From Haliotis asinina (Eukaryota > Mollusca > Gastropoda > Lepetellida > Haliotidae): a stretch of DNA of 64,000 nt. The notes beneath the pieces were generated by a model. The model did not search any database. It was not told where the DNA came from and worked only from the letters and a program-made list of their open reading frames with translations. Every line of letters begins with the position of its first letter. The stretch's first letter is position 1. Both the position numbers and the translations under genes were made by a program. Of this stretch, positions 34,384 through 46,100 are shown in pieces. The DNA lies in NCBI RefSeq assembly GCF_037392515.1, contig NC_090291.1:34557001-34621000 (forward strand), read 5' to 3'.

Positions 34384-34536
34384 GGTTGGGTAGCCTAGTG
34401 GTTAAGTGTTTGCTTTTCACTTTGACAACCCAGGTTTGTTTCCCTACACAGGTACAATGTGTGAAACCCATTTCTGGTCTCATCTGCCATGATATTGCTG
34501 GGATATTGCTAAAAGTGGCGTAAAATTTGTCCACAG
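34384..34536 (+). mobile_element. SINE family B copy, plus orientation
   Basis: The head GGTTGGGTAGCCTAGTGGTT comes first, then CAATGTGTGAAACCC, and the end AAAAGTGGCGTAAAATTTG. The orientation is opposite to its neighbours. Confidence 0.8.
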
Positions 34537-34571
34537 GAAAGGTTCAAGCTAAGTCTAAAAATGGCTCTTGG

Positions 34572-34720
34572 AATAAGTGAGTTTTATGCCACTTTTAGAG
34601 GAAAGAAGGGTCATGTCGAGGGTCACCAGCAGTGGTCACATACTGTACCATGTAGGGAATTGAACCTGAGTCTTCAGTGTGACAAGCCAACTCCTTAACC
34701 ACCAGGCAATCTCACCACCC
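34572..34720 (-). mobile_element. SINE family B copy, diverged
   Basis: AAGTGAGTTTTATGCCACTT through GGGAATTGAACCTGAGTC and ACCACCAGGCAATCTCACCA. Confidence 0.7.
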
Positions 34721-34865
34721 ATGTATTGCGGAGTTCAGAGTTAAACCAACAAACAAATCAGTAACCGTTAGTTACCATTTACTGTTCTGTCTTCACACTA
34801 ACACTGAGACATCTGGGAGTCATTTTATTAGACTTGAGTTTGGGGGGACAGATGGGCAGTCTTGA

Positions 34866-35005
34866 AGTGAAAATGTTCACTCGTCACGTGTCATGCCCAG
34901 TTTCAGTTCCCAAACTAAATACAAAGTTGTATCCATGTGGTGAATTGAACCCGTGACATCAGTGTGACAAGCAAACACTTTAACCGATAGGCTACATCAC
35001 CACCT
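34866..35005. mobile_element. SINE family B head-to-head fragments
   Basis: A plus-oriented head-like piece (about 34868-34930) is followed by a minus-oriented head (GTGGTGAATTGAACCCGTG to GGCTACATCACCACC, about 34936-35005). Confidence 0.55.
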
Positions 35006-35978
35006 CGGTTCTTTGATGGATCTTTGCAGATACAGGTCAAACTTTCACAACTGTCTGACATATTGAGATATAGCTGTAACACTGTTCAGAGGTATATTAA
35101 GCTCAACTCACGCGTCAGAATAATATAAGTGGACATTTCATGGCAATATATTGTACAAAAAGGTGGAGGCTCATAAACATTTTGGGGGATATTGTTTGGC
35201 AGTTAAGACTGAGCTAACAATGTCAAAGCAATATCCACCAAAATATTCCTTATTGGCCCTCAGTTCTGTTCAGTATTGATGGGCAAGTGTTTCTAGACAA
35301 AATTGCTAGACACAATACGAGGAGAGATCTGATTTGCTCAAGTTTCCCACAACAACATGCTATATAGGAATCTGTGGTTCCATGTTACATGGGTCAAAGT
35401 CTACATGGCAGGCCACAGAATGGAACAAACAGCAGGAGACAGTAGAACACACAGCTTTTACATGTATTTGCATCATTACAATATTGCATATGAAGAATTC
35501 ACGGTTTAACTTCAATCAAAGTCATTTTGCAAATGTTAATTCGCAATCTGTAAAACATACCTTTCCTCTGATCAGAAGTTCTATGACAACAAAAATGTCA
35601 CAAAAACATGATACAAATCAATACTACTCAAAATAAGTTAAGGAACACTAGGGTCCTGTTCCTCAAAGTGATCGTAAGATGATGACAGTTGTAAGTCTAT
35701 GTTAAAGTATGGGAGTTATGATCATCTTAGCACTACGACTGTTTCATGGAACGAGGTCATAGCTTGACAGACTAACCATAGCAGTATGAAAAAATCAGTT
35801 AATCTTTAACGTCACTGAAGTAGTATATGACCCGGATAAAGGACAATGGTTATTATGTAAAATTGAGCACAATTATTCATAATCCGGGCATTATGAACTG
35901 ATGCCATTAGTCAGATAACATCAAAATGGTGTTGCATATTGTGGAATCACAACAGGAACACATTACTGAGATGAACTA

Positions 35979-36100
35979 AACAGAACAGCAAAAGAATTGC
36001 AAGTTGTTTTTTTTTTAAAAAAAATAATAATAATAAAGTGTTCATGTTTATATCTTCTCTTAAAAAATTTGACAAAAGTTGCATTTCTTTTGCTGCTCAG
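35979..36100. mobile_element. Second copy of the TA-flanked MITE
   Basis: CAGAACAGCAAAAGAATTGC at the left and GCATTTCTTTTGCTGCTCAG at the right form the same inverted ends, with TA at 35977-35978 and 36101-36102. It is older or more diverged than the 27168 copy. Confidence 0.65.
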
Positions 36101-37544
36101 TATATTCTCAGTATCAATATCTTTTAGCAGTGTAATTCACAACATCGGAATATTCCTGTTATTCACTCTGCCATTCAGTTTACACTCTGGATACTTGACA
36201 AAAGAACAATCTTTAAAGACTGACATGAAAGAATGCATTGGTGATTTTGTGATGGTACATATTTCACGGAACTTTTACAATTACAATTACAGTGACAGTC
36301 TAAAGAGCAGAGACATGGCACCACCCTTCTTGCACATGGTCAATCTTACTGCTATATTATCATCTGTCTATGGTACTACATACAAGATTCAAGACAGGTT
36401 ACAACAACTGAATAGTGATCACATGAATGTTAAATGTTTAGCTTACAACTACAAACCCTGAATCCAACTTTCTTCTTTACCGTTTACTGTTGTGTGATTC
36501 CGCACCAGGTAATGAGGTGTTTCTGTTTGTATCCTGGCAACAGGAAACACATCCAAAACAGTTTTCATTACTTGGTTGCTTACACTCTATTTACACTGTT
36601 CAGTAGTAGACATGCAATCTAAGATAAGATTTTCTTATATTAAATTCATATCAAATCACAAAGATGATCAATTAGGCCAGACCAATTTTATTTCTTGTTT
36701 CAAGGATCCAATGGTTGCAACTTTTTAAATATGAAAAAAAAACAAACCCATTTCCCTACTCGAAAAATAAAATACAAGATAATTTGATGTTAAATTCTAT
36801 TTCGGCCCACATACACTTCATAAATAGTCAAAAGTAAAACACATTGGCCAGGCCATTTTGATCCTATTTTTATGAACCTACAACATAAGCCTTATAGAAT
36901 CAGTAACACTAGTATATGAGCTGTATTAACCGGCCGCTCCTACACTCCAGCCTACCAAGCAAATAACAATAAAAGTAAAGATCAGAATCTCATTCCATCT
37001 TATTCTACATCTTTAATTATCTAGTGTAGTGTAACTCCATTCCTTTAAGATAAATACCACGTTCCTGTAGAAATTATGCCAGGAGCCCGATATGGACACT
37101 ATTATATCGCCGGGATCAAGGATTTCGTCTGGCAATGCCTACTCTGACTATGACATGGGGTGTTGTGTCACACAGACATTGTAATCTTTTTAATAATAGC
37201 TTGTCTTTAGGATAAATGTATCTTTTAGAATTAGTGACATGTTTTACAGTCATTAGTGCCATCTCAAAGACAATAATGAACCTTCCTTAAATGTATAAAA
37301 ACTCTAATAATATGTATTAAAAACTAATAAAAAGGGTCTTTATTTCAAAACTGACGTTAACACTGATATCTCTCTTACCAATAACTGTAGCAAGTAATTT
37401 TACTGAATGTTTCCCTAACTGTATGACATCTTGGTTGTGGGTATTTCTTGAGGTATTTACTAAAATGGAGATACAGCACTATCTAATTGAGGGACTCCCA
37501 AAGTTTACAATATCTAAAAGGTCAACCTTGGACTTGGGTGAGGG

Positions 37545-37782
37545 AATTTTGTTTCACGCTGCACACAGCAATATTTCAGCTCATAAGTAGCAGTCTGCAA
37601 ATACTCGAGTCGGGATCAGAAATTCCAGCCACCAACAGCATAAGCATTGAACTATGCAAATGGGATACAATGACATGTGTCATCAAAGTCAGCGAGCCTT
37701 ACTGCCAGATTCAACCAGTCGCCTCTTGCGGCAAGTATGGGTTACTGAAATCAATTCTAACCCGGATCTTCATGGGTCACGA
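37545..37782 (-). mobile_element. SINE family A copy, diverged
   Basis: TTTTGTTTCACGCTGCACAC, AGTCGCCTCTTGCGGCAAG and CCCGGATCTTCATGGGTC follow the family A order with many substitutions. Confidence 0.75.
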
Positions 37783-38697
37783 TCGATTTGAGACAATTCA
37801 AGTGACACACATGAAGACTATAAACACACACAGCATGATACAGAGAACAATCCTACCCACTAAATATCAACACACAAGAACACAACTATTTACACATTCA
37901 TGACAAGATTATTGGAACTGAACAATTGTTTTTGTGAGGAAAATATATATCTAATTAAACATATGTTCTTCTGTAACCATGATAACAAAAATATCTAATA
38001 CATCCCATTGAGTGGAAGTCTGAATTGTCCCACCCATTTCTGGTAGGGTCAAATATGTTACAGGGGTTGTGTTGAAAGAGTTTGTCACATGCATATGTAT
38101 ACTTCTATCTAGGCATCCGATTACTCATATCGCTAGTTATCCACTTACAAATCTACTAACAGTCTCTCCTAACTAATATTATACAAAGAGTCTTTACACA
38201 TATTGCTAAGAGACGTAACAGTCTCCAAGTAACCATGACAACTTGTGTCGTAACTACCGGTAGGTATTATGACACCATATGTACATGCTCTAAACAAACG
38301 GTACGTTCTGTACATGTGCTGGTTGCATGTGCCGCCACACAGATGTCCATTATGATGCTAAGGATAAGCTTATGCATAAGGAACAGATTTCTCTGCCTAG
38401 CTGGTCTAGCAAAGATCATGCTAATAGAATAAATCCAAACCTTTCAGATCCTTGATATATGGAGGACCATGCATTATCCACATGTCTTACATAACTATGG
38501 ACACAAGATGCGATAATGCACACTAGTAAAGCGATGGGAGTCTGATGTTTGGAAAACAATAAGGGGTTCACCTTAAACATGAGGAAGTCTGGGATTTTTC
38601 ATGGAGGAGGAACTGTTCCCACATGTTACAGACCTTTGGGGGTAAAACTTGATGACAAATCACACTTATACATTCCTTCCTTGAATTAATCAATTAA

Positions 38698-38865
38698 ATG
38701 AGTGAGTGAGTAAGTGAGTTTAGTTTTAAACTGATTTTAGCAATATTTCAGCAATATCATGACAGGGAACACCAGAAATGGGCTTCACACATTGTACCAA
38801 TGTTTGCCAATTGAACCTGGGTCTTCAGTGTTACAAGCAAACCACTAGGCTACCCCACTGCCTTA
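38698..38865 (-). mobile_element. SINE family B copy
   Basis: A (GTGA)n tail with TTTAGTTTTAAACTG, GAACACCAGAAATGGGC and ACCACTAGGCTACCCCACTG. Confidence 0.82.
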
Positions 38866-39966
38866 ATTATATGACATAATGAATACAGACTACTTGTGAG
38901 CATCTGTTACCATATACTCTTGTGTCAAGATTCAGTATGGATCATAAGTCACAATGCAAATTATGTTGACAGTAATATTTTGCACTGTTTTTGAGAAAAA
39001 TCATTCATGTTCGTTATTGCCTTTCTGACAAAAGTTGTTGCTGTGAACCATTTTGTTCTAAACTTGACAATTTGATTATGTTTCATGAAAGGTGGGAGGG
39101 CAATTATAGCAGGAATAGATATCACACACTGCTATTGCCAAACATAGAAAAATATTCTTTTCCATTTCAAAATCAATAAAAGATCAATTTATAAATCAAA
39201 ATATGGATAGATGTACAATGGTGTCAGATGCCGAAGAGAGATGAATCAGTACATGAATCACAACATCCTATATTTCATTCACTCTCACAATACACTTTTT
39301 GGCAAGTGTGGTTGCCCTGTTACACCCTTGTATGCTCACACATGGGTTAATGGGTAAACGAATCCTACTTTAGTATGCTGAGTTTGAAAATGGAGGCGTT
39401 CAGCTTTTGCTCATCAATACATCAGTTTGGTTATGTAAATTGTCATTTACTTTATGCTGAGCTGTCACATGTATCAAAAATGTTTTAACAATTATGAGTC
39501 ATATTTTCTGCGCGTTCACCAAATCATGGAACATCTGGACATAACTGACAGTAACAGTAAACAGCTGTAATAACCACATGGGAATACAGCAATATATTCA
39601 GTGTGCATGTAATCATGACACACTAAATCTTAATGACAATGAACATTTCACGACAGGACATTTCTTTGGTACAGATTCTTCTGACACATGTTTTCATTGT
39701 AAAAATGAAATATTTGAACACAATAAAAATATTTGCACCTGACCACACAGTCTTCAAAAAAGAACTAGAACCTATTACCTTCCACAGCTACTACATTCAC
39801 TATATAAAACCCCCAGATCTAACGACTATGGAAAACCGTATGACATGGGTACAGTGAAACCTCCAAATAAAACGGCATTTTATTATGTGTGCATGTTGTA
39901 ATACCTCTACACTTCAGTTCATTTTGCTGTAGACATCTCATTGAACAGGAAACCTGTAACGGTGAA

Positions 39967-40127
39967 AGAGAGCTTGGTTTTTATGCCACTTTTAGCAATA
40001 TCCCAGAATTAGCAGTCTCCTACGGCGACTAGAAATGAGCTTCACACATTGTACTCATGTGGGGAATGTAACCTGGGTGTTCAGCATGACGAGTGGATGC
40101 TTTAACCATTTGGCTATCCCACTGCCC
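39967..40127 (-). mobile_element. SINE family B copy
   Basis: TTGGTTTTTATGCCACTTTT through GGGGAATGTAACCTGGGTG and GGCTATCCCACTGCCCC. Confidence 0.8.
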
Positions 40128-43100
40128 CGCAACCTGTGACGGAGCATCTGATCTAAATGTAAAGTTATTGGACTTGGGCACTTATTAAGGTGAATATGGT
40201 ATTTGTGTGATAAAGCACTAAACTAATATGTGATCACCTAAGGCTGAACGGCCAGTCAAAACTTCAACGTAAAATATGTACTACTGTAGTAGCACTAAGT
40301 ATAACTGTGAACACTTTTGTAACATTCCACAAAATGAGCTATTTCACTAAATGGTTGGGTTTTTTTTAAAAGAAACAAGTAAAAGTTCAATATTATCATT
40401 TACTGCCTTCCTTCTGTTTCTCTGTGTGTCTAAACAAAACTCCACAGCTTCTTTTGCATCCTGTCTTTGAGCAAATTTATCACATTGTGACTAAAATGAA
40501 CTCTATTTCCTTCAGAAAACAACCACTACGTAATACTTTCCGAGCATCATTTCATAATGACCTACTTTGTAAATATCATCATACAGGTTGAAAAATAGCT
40601 CAAAGTGTATAATGTGCAGTCTTCAAGTTGATCTGCTATGATTACCTCGTATGGTGTGCTCATAAACAAGCACATTCAGTACAATTGATGACATATAGGT
40701 TATAACATTCCTAACTCTTAAATCTCAACATTTTAAAAACTGCTGATAAAATTCACCTTAGTTCTTGTGAACCATTATTGTGATAAAATAAGCCTGCAAT
40801 GGAATAAATAGTACACTGCCTAAAACAGTAGCTATAGCATGATTGTGATATATAATGATTTATACGCTGCTAACTAAATGCATGTAGAAGCACCGCTAAA
40901 GATACAAAGGGCACCCTCCACCAAATGAGCCATGTATACCCAATGAGGCGACACAAGTTAATGACACACTGGCTGCTTTCAGCAACAAAAACAACCTGAA
41001 ATGGGAGACTACAGTTACATATTGTGGAGAGCTGCCCATTAGAAGGTACACGCTTGATCCATTAGGCTGGCAGTTTCCTACAAACACTGCTGAACATAAA
41101 ACAAAGATGGTAAGTGCTTGTTCTTGATAAACATTAAACAAAAAAATGCTCTATTACGGAAGATGTTCCTGCAATGAATGTTTCCATTCACATCCTGCTT
41201 CATTTCAGTCAATTCATTACTGTCACTGAAAAACACCTTCCTTTTTCTTCTGAAATTTTCTTTTCTTTGTAGTTTGATTATCTACATAATTTTCTTCAAT
41301 TGGTCCATGCTTGTTTCTTCCATCTTTCTTCATTTTTTGTCTCACTTCTGCACTGTTGTGAGAACATTATGAGCCTTTTCTAAAACAATCATCATATGAC
41401 CCCTTATCACAGAACATCCTTTATCATGTGACCCTTAATCACAGAACACCATGTGACATGTTCTTCAAAACACTCTGTTCCCATCAAAGCCACACTGAAC
41501 ATTAAGCATGTAGTTGTTTGACATGATGTGCCACACAATCTGAGACCATCTTCCTATAATCTCTTACTGGTTAATAATTCTTAATCACTTCTTAAACTCG
41601 ACCTCATCAGTTTTGTGATCACTCTGACTTTTTCCTGTAACTGATTCACTTCTAACAAATAAGACAAATTCATACAATTTTAACAAAACAACAGATATTG
41701 GTTATCTTTGAACATGTCACTCGACAAATGTAACCTTCAGTCTTTTGATCGAGTCTGATCATGCTTCATCAGGTCTTCATCACAGCCAATTCGATTGGGT
41801 GTTGCCTGGACACACAGATCTATCACTGACAAATTCTTCATCAGACAACACATCCATACTAGCCACACAGAAGTCATGAATGTCACCTCCCAGACGAGAC
41901 AAAGCACTGTGTAGTATCACAACGTCCCGCCCAAATGTGGACGCTTACTCCCATGAATCAGATCAACAGGCAGAACAATATCATCCAGCATGCAGCATTG
42001 TGACAGTGATAAACTCCTTCACTAATTAAACCCAGGATGTATGTCTTTCATGAACAGATTCATTCCAATATATTTTTATGCTTCAGATTGCCAGGGCTCC
42101 AGTCTTTGATGGCGGGTGTTATTTCTGTACGAAATTGATCACTCGACTTCAGAAACAAGTCCGTCATTGTCACTTCAACACATCATCCCCATATATTGGA
42201 GTCAATCTAAAGTTCTAGAGATTCAAATCAAACCAAAGGGATTTTTCTTGAAGACAAACCTAAAACTTCATGCTCAAAAGTTTAAAACTTTCACATGAAA
42301 CAACAATTTAACTATATGCAATTAGTATGTGAACTTGAACAAAAAAATCAAACTTTTATATTTGATAACTTTTAAAAGCAAATTTTGTACAAATTAAAAT
42401 GAAAGTAAAGTTAAGAATAAACAATGGAACTATTATCTATAACTGTTTTACAACACAAAATGTTGTTGCACATAGCTGTGAAACAACTGCATGCTGTTTT
42501 TGGCTATAAGTGTTATACAACTGTACATTGTTTTCAAATAAAATCATTATACAACTGTTTCACATACACGATGTATGTCTTGCTGTTCATCCAGTCAAAG
42601 GTATTTATTTCTATTTGGTGCAACTACTTCAGTTATGAACATGTATTTGTAAATACACAAATTAGTATGGCTCAGTACAAAATAAGAATCAAATCAGGAG
42701 ATTTCTGAGGTTCAAATATGCTGCTGAAAGTTCTGTTGAACTGGAATCTCGCTCACACTATTTTCCAAAATAGTTCATAACTTTATCCATTCCCCCAATT
42801 TCCATATTCCATCCCATCACAGTTCATCCATCCTATTTTTATCTTCCATCCCATCCTCATTCATCCACGAAACTATTTCAGTCTTACACCATATTCATGT
42901 TTGTCCACCCTATTCATCCCACCCATTCCAAAACAGTATATATATAAAAGGCATTTGTAAAACTTGAATCTACTGTCTCAAATTAAAAACATATACACCC
43001 CTTAATATAACATACGCCTGACCCCCAAATAGGTCCCATGTGTAAGTTCCACCTCAGTTTCTTGGTATTTGCCAAACAAACTATTGATATACATAAATCA

Positions 43101-43175
43101 CTATATTTAGGTGTATGCCCAACCCTCAAACAGCAAAACCCCACACCACAGCCCTACCCTATTGCACGACCCCGG

Positions 43176-46100
43176 CTATATCTGGTTGTAGGCTGGGGGT
43201 GGAGCAGTGGGTTGTGTGGTGATGGGAGCACCTGGTGCCCCTGGGGGAGGTGAAAATCCTGAGGGCATGCCCGGCGTTTGGGAGGTTGGGTTCCAGGTGT
43301 AGTAGGGGTAGGATGGTGCCCATGCAGACAGGCCACTTGTGTGAGCATCGTCATTCTCGTCTCGAATCTCAGTACGACCAAACACACTTTCTTCATATGA
43401 TGGAGGGGCTGAAAAAGAGGTTTGCTGACGGTGATGTCATGAAATAAACAGTAAACCATTTTGGACTTTCTTCTGAATGTCAAATATACTGGGTTAAGCA
43501 ATAATCAGATATCCATCAAGGATCATGATTACAGAGACTAATTCTAACTAGGTATATTACCCATACGGTTTGATGTAATTCATCTCCCAAAAATCATACT
43601 TACACTAGTGCAAGAAATATGGCCTGACTGTCAGCCTCAGATGTGCTAGATTTCTGATGGACAGTCTAAATTTACACCTAGTGAGAACAATGGTCTGGTA
43701 AAAACTTTAGATGCAACACACATATAGTACTAATCAGCATATCATGGTGTCTGGTCTGGATAATCCATTTTGGCCTGGTACACTTTGAAGTAACCAGCCC
43801 TGATGTCTGGCTGAGGTTTTGGCTTACTTCATACACTGATTTACACAAGCCATTAACGCATGCCACTTACCCTGTTTTTGAAGCAAAATTTTAGAATTAT
43901 TCAGTAACTGTAAATTGTATGTTCACATAGCCACAAAACTACAGCCACACACAATCAAAAGAGAGTGGTAGAGTTCTGTTGGGTGAGTGAGTGAGTGAGT
44001 GAGTGAGTTTAGTTTTACGCCGCACTCAGCAATATTACAGCTATATGACGGCGGTCTGTAAATAATCGAGTCTGGACCAGACAATCCAGTGATCAACAAC
44101 ATGAGCATCGATCTGCGCAATTGGGAACCAATGACATGCGTCAACCAAGTCAGCGAGCCTGACCACCCGATCCCGTTAGTCGCCTCTTACGACAAGCTGA
44201 GTCGCCTTTTATGGCAAGCATGGGTTGCTGAAGGCCTATTCTACCCCGGGACCTTCACGGGTCGAGTTCTGTTGGAGGCAGAATTAGATGTACTTACATT
44301 CACAGTATTGCATGTCCGATCCATTGTAGGTGAGACTAAATGTACATACATTACCTATAAAGCAGTGGCTCATCCATGTCAGCAAATCTACAGCCACTCA
44401 CAATCACAAGAGAGTGGAGCTGGTTTGTTGGAGGCAGGATGAACTGTACTTACATTCACAGTAGGGCATGGCTGATCTATTGTAGGTGACATGAAAAGTA
44501 CTTGTGTACCTGGCTCATATAACTTCAAAACTACAACGCTCACAGTCACAGGAGAGTGGAGCTGGTCTTTTGAGGGGGGCAACATTAGATGTACTTAAGT
44601 CCATAGTATTACATGTCCGATTCATTGTGGATGAGATGAAAAGTACTTGCCTACCCAGCTGATAAAACGTCAGAACTACAACGCTCACAATCACAGGAGA
44701 GTGGAGCTGGTCTGTTGAAGGGGGCAGGATTAGATATACTCACGTTCACAGTATGGTGGCGGCTGATCCATTGAGGGCGGGGCTGAAGGCACGGAGGGGC
44801 TGAGGGCAGGAGTGTAACCAGGTACTGCCTGTGGTTGATGTAGAGGTATGGTACCAATGATGATTCCTCGCTCTATTGTGAGAGTGTTCCACCCCAGATG
44901 AACTTTCAGCTGATGACAGAAAACACAACTGCTACCAACCGTTGTCCTGACATCTCAACATCATCCGTCAAGTCTGTCTTTTCTTGACTTAGAATTACTT
45001 GATAATATTTATCAAAATGTGACCAACAAGATCACTCAACAATAAAACAAGAAGACATGGTCATCATTGTCCCCTGCAAAGTCTTCTGTAGCTGTTTGGT
45101 TCCTGTTTTTTGACTCCACCATGACATTAATATCCTGAAAACATACCACATTTGGTTTCCCTATCTACAATGTTTACTGAGGAAATCTGTAGTTTGTACT
45201 AAATCAAGAAATGGAGTGTGTTAGTACTCAACAATATTCTAGCTATGTGCTGACGGTCTGTAAATAATCGAGTCTGGACCAGACAATACAATGATCAACA
45301 GCACGAGCATCGATCTGTGTAATTGGGAACCAATGACATGTGTCAACTAAGTCAGCAAGCCTGACCACCCGATCCTGTTAGTCGCCTCTTATGACAAGTA
45401 TAGTCGCCTTTTATCAAGAAATGGATGAAAAAGAACATAACTCTGTAACATGGTTTTCGTTTTTGAACACAGTCAAGGCATTCATGACCTGAAAACACAT
45501 AAAATTTGGTTTCCCTAACAATAATGATTTTTGAGAAAATCTGTCCCCATCATCATGGACTGACAGAGCTAAAACCCATTTCAGATTGGTCCATCTCTTA
45601 GGACAGACTGATAATTCTAAAAAATAACTTTAAATTAAGGTAAATTACTGAAAAATCAAATAACAATGTTAAAATCTTACTGCAATAATGTACTGAATAT
45701 CAATGATGCTACATCCTTCCAAGCCCGAGGGGGGAAGCGCTGGAATAATGCCTCCCCTGTTGATGTGCTCCTCCATATTCTGTTTGATACGGCAGGGGTG
45801 GGAGAGGAGATCAAACTGGTCCAGTTTTGTGTGCTGTTTTGGGTTGCCCGAGGAAAAGATGCTGTCAGAGAATCCAGTGTATGTCACAATCTGAAACACG
45901 ATATACTATTGGAGAATACTGTGTGACACTCCTATACATGAGTGTTCAGGCTAAAAAGCTTACACATTTTATGGGCAATTTCTGTAGATAATGGGAGGTA
46001 ACTCTAATTAGTTTCTTGGAATGTATTGTCACATGCACACACACAACATGCAGACACAATGCCGATGCATGTGTGAAGAAAAGGCGATACTAAATGGAAT

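Larger units (their letters stand above)
28484..43175. other. Non-coding stretch downstream of the alpha-arrestin gene
   Basis: There is no convincing coding exon in 14.7 kb. Part next to 43175 must be the arrestin 3' UTR, but its end is not determined; minus-strand AATAAA candidates occur near 42603 and many further downstream. SINE family B copies cluster at 29800-40127. A short repeat (GTCCTGTTCCTCAAAGTGAT, 35654 onward) resembles dispersed sequence near 49440-49550. Confidence 0.55.

Noticed and set aside
35997-36461. 154-codon frame starting with a hydrophobic stretch
   Set aside because: Its start is poly-T and MITE sequence; no family resemblance.
44089-44442. 117-codon frame with MTCVNQVSEPDHPIPLVAS
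   Set aside because: It is a translation of SINE family A; the same peptide appears at 1959-2174 from another copy.
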